Shown here piece after piece: positions 1-6,447 of a DNA stretch of 15,378 bases. Position numbers and translations under genes: made by a program. Where the stretch lies: the NCBI GenBank assembly GCA_026713745.1, contig JAPONU010000210.1:1-15378 (forward strand). The letters are read 5' to 3'. Under the pieces are notes generated by a model. It had not been told where the DNA came from. It searched no databases and saw only the letters and a list, made by a program, of their open reading frames with translations. Each line of letters opens with the position of its first letter. The stretch's first letter is position 1. Origin of the DNA: a bacterium. Its GTDB lineage: Bacteria; Actinomycetota; Acidimicrobiia; Acidimicrobiales; CATQHL01.

Positions 1-629
1 AGGAACCCCTTGTTCTGAACGAAGTAGCAGAACATCAGGCGATTCAGGATCAGCGAGGCGTACCAACTCCGGTCGGCGGCGTGACCTATACCGCTGATCG
101 CCTCGGTGAAACTCTTGTGGTGCCTCTCGAACTCCCTGTAGAAGCTGCGGGTGACCTTCTCCGCGTTGAATGAGCGGCGCACCCGTTCGAGCACCGCGGC
201 CGACGTGAGCGAGGGCTCCTCGGAGATCGCGAACGATGCCCGCACGAGCCGCTGGAGGATCGCCTCGGTCGGCGCACTGAAGGGATGGTGGTGGCCCACG
301 AGGCGGTAGCCCACACCGCTGGGGCGCTGCTCGGGCCACAACCACAGGTACTCATCGGGCGCGGTGAACACCACCAACTGGTCCCTGCTCACACGGCGCA
401 ACTCCCGAACCAGGCGGTCCTGGCCGGCGCGCAGCGGTAGCCCGTCGGAGCAGTCGACCCTGAACGCGGTCACGCCCTTCTTGTTGGCCACCGCGGCGGC
501 ACTCAGGCCCGTCTCAACGTCGACCACCGGCTCGGCGTGATCGGGGTGATCCCAGCCCATCGCCCCGACAAAGAGGCCCACGAGGTCACCCGCCACCAGC
601 AGTTCGCGCAGTCGATCCGTGTCGGGCAT
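1..629 (-). CDS. N-terminal part of Eco57I/type IIG-like restriction-modification protein (runs off left edge)
   Basis: An open frame runs without a stop from ATG at 629 to the window edge, giving about 209 residues of a larger protein. The stretch near residues 153-209 contains FNAEKVTRSFYREFERHHK, then DRSWYASLILNRLMFCYF and QNKGFL. From memory of the family, this block precedes the methylase domain of large (over 1000 aa) Eco57I-type or type IIG enzymes, which combine DNA methylation and cleavage for defence against foreign DNA. The methylase motifs themselves would lie outside the window, so the activity is inferred. An AAAGGAG Shine-Dalgarno sits at 642-648 on the minus strand, 12 nt from the ATG, which supports this start. 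The gene reads away from the MFS gene after a roughly 200-bp gap. A BREX PglX-like methylase is an alternative identity. Confidence 0.72.
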   Translation of the reverse strand, partial: MPDTDRLRELLVAGDLVGLFVGAMGWDHPDHAEPVVDVETGLSAAAVANKKGVTAFRVDCSDGLPLRAGQDRLVRELRRVSRDQLVVFTAPDEYLWLWPEQRPSGVGYRLVGHHHPFSAPTEAILQRLVRASFAISEEPSLTSAAVLERVRRSFNAEKVTRSFYREFERHHKSFTEAISGIGHAADRSWYASLILNRLMFCYFVQNKGF

Positions 630-690
630 GATTCGCTCTCGCTCCTTTCACGCGCTGAGAACGCGCCGGTACCCGCTGAGGCAACTCTGG

Positions 691-719
691 CTGGGGCCCG
701 GATTGCAGGAAGGGCCCAG
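691..719. repeat. Imperfect inverted repeat around two GGGCCC arms
   Basis: CTGGGGCCC (691-699) can pair with GGGCCCAG (712-719) as an 8-bp stem with one bulged G and a 12-nt loop. It lies in the otherwise empty 630-830 gap, about 110 bp past the MFS stop and upstream of the restriction gene. There is no T-tract on either strand, so a terminator role is only a guess. I see no credible gene in this gap. Confidence 0.3.
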
Positions 720-830
720 GTTAGGTCGTCCATCGTCGGCAGGCCCTGTCCGGCTGAGACCCGCTGCCGCATGACCAATAGCCGCGCAACGCCGTCGACG
801 AACAGGGAATCGGCGCCGCCGGGGCCTCGG

Positions 831-2411
831 TCAGGCGCCGGCCGGTGAGTTGTCCGGTTGTTCCTGCCGGTGCCGACCGGCCGCGTGCTCGCGGGGGTAG
901 AGCAGGTAGGTCGCCGCCGCGGTCAGGGCGAGCAGCGCCGCGGAGACTCCCATGGCCAGGGTCATGCCCCGGTTGAAGGCGTCGACGGCGCTCTCGGTGA
1001 GCCTCGCGGCCTGCTCGGCCGGAAGGTCCCGGGAAACCCTCAGGGCGGCGCCGATGGAGTCTGAGGCGCCCTCCGCCGCCGCATCGGGGAGGCCGCTGAC
1101 GTGCGTGCGCATCCCGCTGCGGTAGCCGACGGTCAGCAGCGTGCCCAGCACGGCGATGCCGATCGCCGCGCCGACCTCCCGGGTGGTGTCGTTGACCGCC
1201 GATCCCACGCCGGCCTTGTGCTGGGGCAGCGACGTCACGATGATGTGCGTCGACGGCGGCATGAACAGGGACAGACCGGTTGCCGTCGTGACCAGCGCGA
1301 TCACCATGATCCAGTAGGGCGAGGCCGGCGTGAGTGCCGCCATGATGCCCAGCCCGGTGGCGGTGAGCAGGAGTCCGCCGCTGATCGAGGCGCGCGCCCC
1401 GAAACGCTGGGTGAAGGCGGGGCTGCGCGGTGCCAGGATCATCATGGTGGCCGCCAGCGGCACGTTGCGGAAACCGGCATCCAGCGGGGTGTGCCCCTGT
1501 GCGAACTGGAAGTACTGGGTGAGCACGAAGAACATCCCGACCATTCCGAAGAACACCAGCGTGATGGTGGCCGCGCCCAGGCTGAACAGGCGATTGGCGA
1601 AGTAGGCGGGGTCGAGCATGGGATGGCGGATGCGGCGCTCCCAGCGCACGAACCCCCAGACGAGCACAGTGGCTGCGGCGAACATGCCCAGCACCGGAGC
1701 GCTTCCCCAGCCGAGTTCGGGGCCTTCGATCACCGCGAACAGGAGGCTCCCCAGCGCGGCGATCGAGACGAGCGCACCGACGACGTCCAGCGGGCGCTGC
1801 TCGTCGTCGCGGGACTCCGGCACGATCCACAGCGTTCCCGCCAGGACCACGCCGGCCACCGGGACGGCGACGAGGAACACCGACCCCCACCAGAAGAAGT
1901 TCAACAGGATCCCGCTGATCGGCGGTCCGAGGGCACCACCCGCCCCGGCGAATGCCGCCCAGATGGCGACGGCCTTGGGGCGTTCGGAGCGCGGGAAGAT
2001 CACCGTGGCGATCGAGAGCGTGGCCGGCATGACCAGTGCCGCCGCCACCCCCATGCCACCCCGGTAGGCGATGATCTGCCCCGGGCTGGTTGAGAAGGCG
2101 GCGAGGGCGGAGAGGATCCCGAACAGGGTCATGCCGATGACCAGCACCCGCTTGCGCCCCCAGCGGTCGCCGAGGGCGCCGAAGGGCAGCAGCAGTCCGG
2201 CGAAGACCAGCACGTAGGCGTCCACGATCCACTGCAGGTCCGATCCGCCGGCGCCCAGTTCCCGCTGGATCGACGGCAGGGCCACGTTCAGCGAACTCAT
2301 GCTGATGACCACCATCGTCAGCGACAGGCACAGGATGTACAGGATCAGCCAGCGCCGGGGATGCGACTCGATCTCCGGGTCCGGCGAGCCCCCGCCGCCG
2401 TGCCGGCCCAC
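831..2411 (-). CDS. MFS drug-exporter-like permease, DHA2 (EmrB/QacA) family
   Basis: This 526-residue integral inner-membrane protein fits the 14-helix drug:H+ antiporter-2 branch of the major facilitator superfamily, which exports drugs or toxic compounds using the proton gradient. Motif A, GALGDRWGRKR, lies at residues 78-88 between helices 2 and 3. A motif C-like GAGGALGPPISG lies at 156-167, the place where antiporters carry their signature. The TM1 region reads SLNVALPSIQ (40-49), typical of the family although the usual acidic residue before it is missing. Hydrophobic segments continue to about residue 490, followed by a short polar tail. The start is GTG at 2411, with a GGCAGG-like purine run just upstream; no in-frame ATG or GTG lies between it and the upstream stop near 2478. 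No regulator is adjacent, so the substrate cannot be guessed. Confidence 0.9.
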   Translation of the reverse strand: MGRHGGGGSPDPEIESHPRRWLILYILCLSLTMVVISMSSLNVALPSIQRELGAGGSDLQWIVDAYVLVFAGLLLPFGALGDRWGRKRVLVIGMTLFGILSALAAFSTSPGQIIAYRGGMGVAAALVMPATLSIATVIFPRSERPKAVAIWAAFAGAGGALGPPISGILLNFFWWGSVFLVAVPVAGVVLAGTLWIVPESRDDEQRPLDVVGALVSIAALGSLLFAVIEGPELGWGSAPVLGMFAAATVLVWGFVRWERRIRHPMLDPAYFANRLFSLGAATITLVFFGMVGMFFVLTQYFQFAQGHTPLDAGFRNVPLAATMMILAPRSPAFTQRFGARASISGGLLLTATGLGIMAALTPASPYWIMVIALVTTATGLSLFMPPSTHIIVTSLPQHKAGVGSAVNDTTREVGAAIGIAVLGTLLTVGYRSGMRTHVSGLPDAAAEGASDSIGAALRVSRDLPAEQAARLTESAVDAFNRGMTLAMGVSAALLALTAAATYLLYPREHAAGRHRQEQPDNSPAGA

Positions 2412-2508
2412 GCGTCGCCTGCCCGCGAATCCCGAGTCCGCGGTGTGGGGTGGGGGCTGCTCGGCGATGCCCTCAGGCTAGAGGTGGCCGCTGGAGCGGT
2501 TTCGCCGA

Positions 2509-2554
2509 CACCGGTGGCAGGGTTTCGACCACCGGCTGGAAGACCGGCCGGTGG
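2509..2554. promoter_or_regulatory. Candidate operator: repeated CCGGTGG motif in divergent promoter region
   Basis: The 180-bp gap between the divergent MFS and membrane-protein genes carries the perfect palindrome CACCGGTG (2509-2516) and, 12 bp on, a perfect 8-bp inverted repeat, CCACCGGC (2529-2536) with GCCGGTGG (2547-2554), loop 10 nt. The same CCGGTGG core therefore occurs three times just upstream of the plus-strand gene. Such clustering fits a repressor site, but GC-rich DNA gives such palindromes often, so this is tentative. Confidence 0.35.
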
Positions 2555-2591
2555 TAACGTCTGCTCTCACACGACGTGAAGGGGGTTGACC

Positions 2592-3008
2592 ATGTCGAAC
2601 GTTCTGGTCAAGCGTGTGATCGGCGCCTACCTGGCCCTGGTGGCGGTGGTGGTGCTGGCACAGTTCGTGGCGTGGCCGCTCTATGTGGACGATCATGCCG
2701 ATGCCGCCAACGACACGTGGTTGATCCTGAACTGGTTCATGGCCGCCGGGCTGGCGCTGATGCTGGTCATCACAACCAGGGCGAAGCGGTCGTGCGACGC
2801 CGAGGGCGGCGACGACGACCGGCAATGGATCCGGGCGAACGTGATGTTCTACCTGACCGTGCTGCTGGCGGTCGCCTTCGTCCCCAACTGGTTCGCCGCG
2901 GCCTGGGGTGAGAACGCCAACGGAACCGTCTGGCATGTCATCGACACGGTTCTGCCCGTCCTGTTCGGTGTGCAGGCCCGCCGCCTGTTGCGACCCGTGT
3001 CCGGCTAG
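2592..3008 (+). CDS. Small four-helix membrane protein, unknown function
   Basis: This 138-residue protein is mostly hydrophobic. Predicted membrane segments are around residues 7-30, 42-61, 84-102 and 112-130, separated by a short acidic and basic loop (RAKRSCDAEGGDDDRQ, near 63-78). I do not recognise a named family. The pattern resembles small actinobacterial integral membrane proteins of unknown role. ATG at 2592 is chosen because an AAGGGGG purine run lies 6-7 nt before it; a TTG two codons upstream is in frame but would bury that site. The gene is divergent from the MFS exporter and converges on the sugar dehydrogenase gene with a 50-bp gap. Codon use matches its neighbours, and no catalytic motif is visible. 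Confidence 0.8.
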   Translation: MSNVLVKRVIGAYLALVAVVVLAQFVAWPLYVDDHADAANDTWLILNWFMAAGLALMLVITTRAKRSCDAEGGDDDRQWIRANVMFYLTVLLAVAFVPNWFAAAWGENANGTVWHVIDTVLPVLFGVQARRLLRPVSG

Positions 3009-3036
3009 CGCACCGCGGCGACCGAACGATCGGCGG

Positions 3037-3053
3037 CAACGGGCCCCCGGTTG
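3037..3053. terminator. Possible weak hairpin between convergent genes
   Basis: CAACGGG and CCGGTTG arms flank a short C-rich loop in the 50-bp gap between the membrane-protein gene and the dehydrogenase gene. The stem has one bulge and there is no T-tract. Only its position between two converging stop codons makes a terminator role plausible. Confidence 0.25.
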
Positions 3054-3059
3054 TCACAC

Positions 3060-4670
3060 CTAGCCGGCCTCGAGGCGCCAGATGGCGTCGCCGGTGAGGA
3101 CGTAGATCTCGCCGTCGGGGCCCTGGCCGAAGGACAGCACCGACCTGGGTGGTGCGCCCGAGGCCAGGTGGATCGGGTGGGCTCCCGCCACCTCGTTGTA
3201 GCCCCAGAGTGTGCCGTCGCAGAAGTCGCTGTAGAGGTAGACGCCGCTGAGCCCGGGCAGCCGGCCGCCCCTGTAGACGTAGCCCCCGGTGACCGAGCAG
3301 CGGGCGTCCGCGCCGTGGCGGTACTCGACGACGGGACGGATGTGGCCCGGCGGCTCGGTGTTGGACCAGAACGGGTTGCTGCCCTCGTAGTCGCTCCAGC
3401 CCAGGTTGGCGCCCCGCCCGGCCCCTGTCCCGGCTTGGCCAGCGGGCAGGCGGTTGATCTCCTCCAGCAGGTCCTGGCCCACATCGGACACCCACAGGTC
3501 GCCGTTGGCGCGGTCGAAGGAGAACCGCCACGGGTTGCGCGCCCCCCACACCCACACCTCGGGCGCCCCTGCGGCGCCGTCGGCGAAGGGGTTGCCGGCC
3601 GGGACGGTGTAGGACTCACCGGACGGCCCCGGCCGGGGATCGATGCGCAGGATCGTGCCCAGCCAGTCGTGGGGGTCCTGGCCGGCCCGCAGCGGGTCGC
3701 CGCCACCGCCGCCGTCGCCGAAGCCCAGGTACAGGTAGCCGTCGGGGCCGAAGGTCACGTCGCCGCCGTTGTGGTTCCAGAAGGGCTGCTCCAGTGACAG
3801 CACCAGGCGGCCCCCGCCGGCGTCCACGCTGCCGTCGGCCGCCACCGGCCATTCCCACAGTTCACTGACCTGCCGGCGGTTCACCGAGGACGTGTAGAGC
3901 CGGTCGCCGGCGGGAGAGAACGTAAGGCCCAGCAGTCCCATCTCGCCCCGGGTGTCCACCCGGGCGCTCATGTCCAGGACGGCGTCGCCGTCGCGGTGCA
4001 GCGTGACCGAGGAGTCGGCGCGACCGCCGTCGGCGGTCAGGCGCACCACCTCGCCGTGGCGCAGGGCGACATACAGCGCCTCCGGCTCCTGGGACCTGAA
4101 CGCCACGGCCAGCGGCACCGGGAGTTCGGCCAACCGGGTGAGTGTCGAGCCCAAGGGCTCGGGGAAGCGCGGCCCCGGGGACGCGATCGGCGGTGCCGAG
4201 GCGCCCTCGCCGGCACCGGCGCCGTCGTTGCCGCTGGTGCTGCCCGCCGAACTGGATCCCGCCGGGGGAGTGCCGCCGCCGTCACGTCGGGGACCGTCGT
4301 TGACGCTCGCCCCGCTGCCGGCCGCGCCAGTGCCGTCGCCCGGAGCCCCGCCGGTGGCCTCGCCGCCCGGGCTGACGCCCGAGTCCACGCCGTCTTGGCC
4401 CGCCGGCGAGGGCGCGGACTGCCCGTCGCCGGCGGATTGATCGCCCGCCGTGCTCTGCCCGCTGTCGCGTTCGGGCTCGGCCGGAACCGCCGGCTGGGGC
4501 TTGCTGCGGGCCGCTGACGGTGATCGTTCCTGCGAGCCGGTCGGGCTCATCGGAGGGGCCGCGCAGGCTGCCGCAGTAACGGCCGCAGCAACCGCCGCAG
4601 CCAGAAGGGCGGCCGGCACGGCGCGTCGGCGCGGTGCTCGGCGGGATCGGGGCGGCGCATCGGGAGGCAT
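3060..4670 (-). CDS. PQQ-dependent glucose/sorbosone dehydrogenase-family lipoprotein
   Basis: The 536-residue product has an Arg-rich N-terminus, a hydrophobic Ala-rich segment (about 18-35) and Cys36 in a TAAAC context, so it is probably an exported lipoprotein; the SRRAPRRR stretch leaves a Tat route possible. Residues about 40-172 are a low-complexity linker rich in Gly, Ser, Ala and Pro. The C-terminal part (about 175-534) is a six-bladed beta-propeller of the soluble glucose dehydrogenase/GSDH family: GEMGLLGLTFSP (242-253), NHNGGDVTFGPDGYLYLGFG (299-318) with the presumed catalytic His300, ARNPWRFSFD (377-386), GDLWVSDVGQ (390-399), ANLGWSDYEG (421-430) and VTGGYVYRG (460-468). Family members oxidise sugars or other alcohols with PQQ; the true substrate here is unknown. 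The ATG at 4670 has no clear Shine-Dalgarno, so a GTG at codon 18 cannot be excluded. It is divergent from mutA. Confidence 0.88.
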   Translation of the reverse strand: MPPDAPPRSRRAPRRRAVPAALLAAAVAAAVTAAACAAPPMSPTGSQERSPSAARSKPQPAVPAEPERDSGQSTAGDQSAGDGQSAPSPAGQDGVDSGVSPGGEATGGAPGDGTGAAGSGASVNDGPRRDGGGTPPAGSSSAGSTSGNDGAGAGEGASAPPIASPGPRFPEPLGSTLTRLAELPVPLAVAFRSQEPEALYVALRHGEVVRLTADGGRADSSVTLHRDGDAVLDMSARVDTRGEMGLLGLTFSPAGDRLYTSSVNRRQVSELWEWPVAADGSVDAGGGRLVLSLEQPFWNHNGGDVTFGPDGYLYLGFGDGGGGGDPLRAGQDPHDWLGTILRIDPRPGPSGESYTVPAGNPFADGAAGAPEVWVWGARNPWRFSFDRANGDLWVSDVGQDLLEEINRLPAGQAGTGAGRGANLGWSDYEGSNPFWSNTEPPGHIRPVVEYRHGADARCSVTGGYVYRGGRLPGLSGVYLYSDFCDGTLWGYNEVAGAHPIHLASGAPPRSVLSFGQGPDGEIYVLTGDAIWRLEAG

Positions 4671-4704
4671 CGGCGAATTCTCGCGCGCCGGCCGGCGACG
4701 GTCG

Positions 4705-4717
4705 TACCCTTGCAGGG
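4705..4717 (+). promoter_or_regulatory. Candidate -10 box for leaderless mutA transcript
   Basis: TACCCT at 4705-4710 matches the actinobacterial TANNNT -10 pattern and ends 7 nt before the GTG at 4718. That spacing would place the transcription start at or next to the start codon, giving a leaderless mRNA. No well-spaced Shine-Dalgarno precedes this GTG and no convincing -35 box is visible. The site lies in the 47-bp gap shared with the divergent dehydrogenase gene. Confidence 0.4.
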
Positions 4718-6268
4718 GTGACCTCCGACGGTGTGGTGTCGCTGCTGCGGTTCGATGCTCCCCCGCGCCGCGACTGGGAAGACCTCGTGCGGCGCTCGTT
4801 GCGCGGTGACTCGCTGGACACCCTCGTCGGTCGCACCGCCGAAGGCCTCGACATCGAGCCGCTCTACACCGCCGAAGGACATCCCACGTCGGGTGACCCT
4901 GGGGGTCTGCCGGGCGGGGCGCCGTTCACGCGCGGCGGCCACCGTGTCCCCGAGCGTTGGGAGTTGCGCCAGCGACACGACCTGACCGACCCGGCCGAGA
5001 CCGCCGGCACCATCCGCTCCGACGTCGCCGGGGGCGCGAACGCGATCTGGTTGCGGTTGAGTCGACCGCCGGGACCGGGTGAGTTGCTCACCGCGCTCGC
5101 CGGGGTGAATCCCACCGAGGTCCGGGTGTTCGTCGACGGCGGCCCCTGGTTCGCCGCAGCCGCAGAGGCCACCGCGGCGCTGGCCACCGCGGCGCTGGCC
5201 ACCGCGGCGCCGACCGGCAGGCTGGTCGCCGGTGCGGACCCGCTCGGCGCCCTGGCCCGCCACGGCTTCCTGCTGAGCGAGGTGGACGATGCGCTCGCCC
5301 AGCTGGTCCCGCTGGTGCAGGCGATCCGGCGGCGGCGGCATCGCAACGGTGATTCCGCCGGCCCGGCGGGAGCCCGGCCCGTCACCCTGGACGCCACCGT
5401 CTACGCAGACGCCGGAGCGCCACCGGCGCTGGAGTTGGCCTGCATGCTGGCGACCGGCGTGGCCTACCTGCGCGCCCTGGAGGCCGGCGGCATCGAGCCG
5501 CAGCCGGCGGCCCGGCACATCGAGGCCCGCCTGGTGGCCACAGCCGATCAGTTCGCCACGATCTGCAAGCTGCGCGCCGCCCGGATGCTCTGGGACCGCG
5601 CCCTGGCGGCCTGCGACGTGGCCACCTCCGGGCGGCGAGCGCTGCGCTGCTGGGCGGTCACCTCCGAGGCCATGTTCGTGACCCAGGACCCGTTCGTGAA
5701 CCTCGTGCGCGCCACGACGGCGGCGTTCGCGGCGGCCGCCGGCGGTGCCGACTGCATCACGGTCCTGCCCTATGACGTGGCGCTCGGGGATGTGGCGCTC
5801 GGGGACGTGGCGCTCGGGGACGTGGCGCTCGGGCCACCCGGCGAGCGGGGTCGCCGCCTGGCCCGGAACATCAGCCACCTGCTGGCCGACGAGGCAGACC
5901 TCGGCGCCGTCACCGATCCGGCCGGGGGCTCCTGGTACGCCGAGGATCGAACCGCCCGGCTCGCCGAGGCCGCCTGGGAGCAGTTCCGCCGGATCGAGGC
6001 CGCCGGCGGCATGGCGGAGGCCTTGGGGGACGGTTCGCTGGCAGCCCGGATCGACCAGGCGGCCGAGCGTCGCCGGGAGGGTCTGGCCGGCGGCGCCGAG
6101 CACGTCGTGGGCGTGACGTGCTACCTCCCGCCGGCAAGCGGCGAAGGCTCCGGAAGCGATCCTGCCGGATCGTCGGCTCCGGTCGCGCGCCGAGCCCAGA
6201 CGCCGCCCGATGCCGCCGTGTGCATCCCACCGTTGCCGCTGCGCCGCCCTGGCTCGGAGCAGTCGTGA
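4718..6268 (+). CDS. mutA: Methylmalonyl-CoA mutase small (non-catalytic) subunit, lacking the usual C-terminal domain
   Basis: The 516-residue product matches the N-terminal barrel part of the small subunit that pairs with MutB to interconvert methylmalonyl-CoA and succinyl-CoA. Support includes DGLDIEPLY-like GLDIEPLYTAEGHP near residue 46, a DATVYADAGAPPALELA stretch, RLARNISHLLADEADLG and DPAGGSWY (400-407) followed by EDRTARLAEAAWEQF. From memory, family members are about 600 residues or more and end in a second, flavodoxin-like domain without cobalamin. Here the protein stops about 45 residues after GVTCYLPP with a low-complexity tail, so that domain is absent. Two 15-bp tandem arrays lie inside the gene. 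GTG at 4718 is preferred because the alignable sequence begins there and a -10 box ends 7 nt upstream; a second GTG at 4733 is possible. It is the first gene of mutA-mutB-meaB. Confidence 0.88.
   Translation: MTSDGVVSLLRFDAPPRRDWEDLVRRSLRGDSLDTLVGRTAEGLDIEPLYTAEGHPTSGDPGGLPGGAPFTRGGHRVPERWELRQRHDLTDPAETAGTIRSDVAGGANAIWLRLSRPPGPGELLTALAGVNPTEVRVFVDGGPWFAAAAEATAALATAALATAAPTGRLVAGADPLGALARHGFLLSEVDDALAQLVPLVQAIRRRRHRNGDSAGPAGARPVTLDATVYADAGAPPALELACMLATGVAYLRALEAGGIEPQPAARHIEARLVATADQFATICKLRAARMLWDRALAACDVATSGRRALRCWAVTSEAMFVTQDPFVNLVRATTAAFAAAAGGADCITVLPYDVALGDVALGDVALGDVALGPPGERGRRLARNISHLLADEADLGAVTDPAGGSWYAEDRTARLAEAAWEQFRRIEAAGGMAEALGDGSLAARIDQAAERRREGLAGGAEHVVGVTCYLPPASGEGSGSDPAGSSAPVARRAQTPPDAAVCIPPLPLRRPGSEQS
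5168..5212 (+). repeat. Tandem 15-bp repeat x3 in mutA
   Basis: The unit GCCACCGCGGCGCTG occurs at 5168-5182 and 5183-5197, and with one base change at 5198-5212. It encodes ATAAL, ATAAL, ATAAP in frame, about residues 151-165 of MutA, in an Ala-rich loop. Confidence 0.95.
5774..5833 (+). repeat. Tandem 15-bp repeat x4 in mutA (DVALG x4)
   Basis: GACGTGGCGCTCGGG occurs at 5774, 5804 and 5819, and as a one-base variant at 5789. It encodes DVALG four times (residues 353-372). Family members normally have a single D-x-x-L-G here between the PYD and the RRLARN segment, so three copies look like a recent expansion. Confidence 0.97.
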
Positions 6269-6447
6269 TGAGGCTTGCCGTACGGGTAGTCGCGCGAGGG
6301 CGGGGACGCCGGGGTCCGGCGTGGGCGGTCATTTCCGAGGCCCCCGGGGCACCACCGGCACCCCCGCCCGGACAGCCCCGGAACCGGATTCCGGCCTTCG
6401 CCGGAATCACGGGTCGGGGGCGCGCCCGTTCGGAGAGCATGCCGTGA
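6268..6447 (+). CDS. Possible 59-aa coupling ORF bridging mutA and mutB
   Basis: An ATG at 6268 overlaps the mutA stop by one base (TGATG) and the ORF stops at 6445-6447, overlapping the mutB GTG in a GTGA arrangement. GGAG at 6256-6259 lies 8 nt before the ATG, an ideal Shine-Dalgarno spacing. The product is Arg/Pro/Gly-rich, resembles no protein family I know, and its segment NRIPAFAGITG is simply the translation of a REP-like hairpin. The gene-like geometry suggests translational relay from mutA to mutB rather than a functional protein. Against it, the composition is what random high-GC sequence gives. It may be a relic of the missing MutA C-terminus plus an inserted repeat. Confidence 0.4.
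   Translation: MRLAVRVVARGRGRRGPAWAVISEAPGAPPAPPPGQPRNRIPAFAGITGRGRARSESMP
6387..6408. repeat. REP-like perfect hairpin between mutA and mutB
   Basis: GATTCCGGC (6387-6395) and GCCGGAATC (6400-6408) form a perfect 9-bp stem closed by a CTTC loop. The form resembles the widespread REP-type intergenic repeats whose translation reads PAFAGITG. No RAYT transposase is in the window. It could stabilise or attenuate the mutA-mutB message. Confidence 0.75.

Noticed and set aside
1101..2093. Long plus-strand ORF (330 codons) opposite the MFS gene
   Set aside because: It is antisense to a clear transporter, with His/Arg/Asp-rich composition typical of a reverse-frame shadow in high-GC DNA and no domain.
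4547..6103. 518-codon minus-strand ORF opposite mutA, and a similar 545-codon one opposite mutB/meaB (7428-9065)
   Set aside because: Both are shadows of well supported genes, Gly/Arg/His-rich and without motifs.
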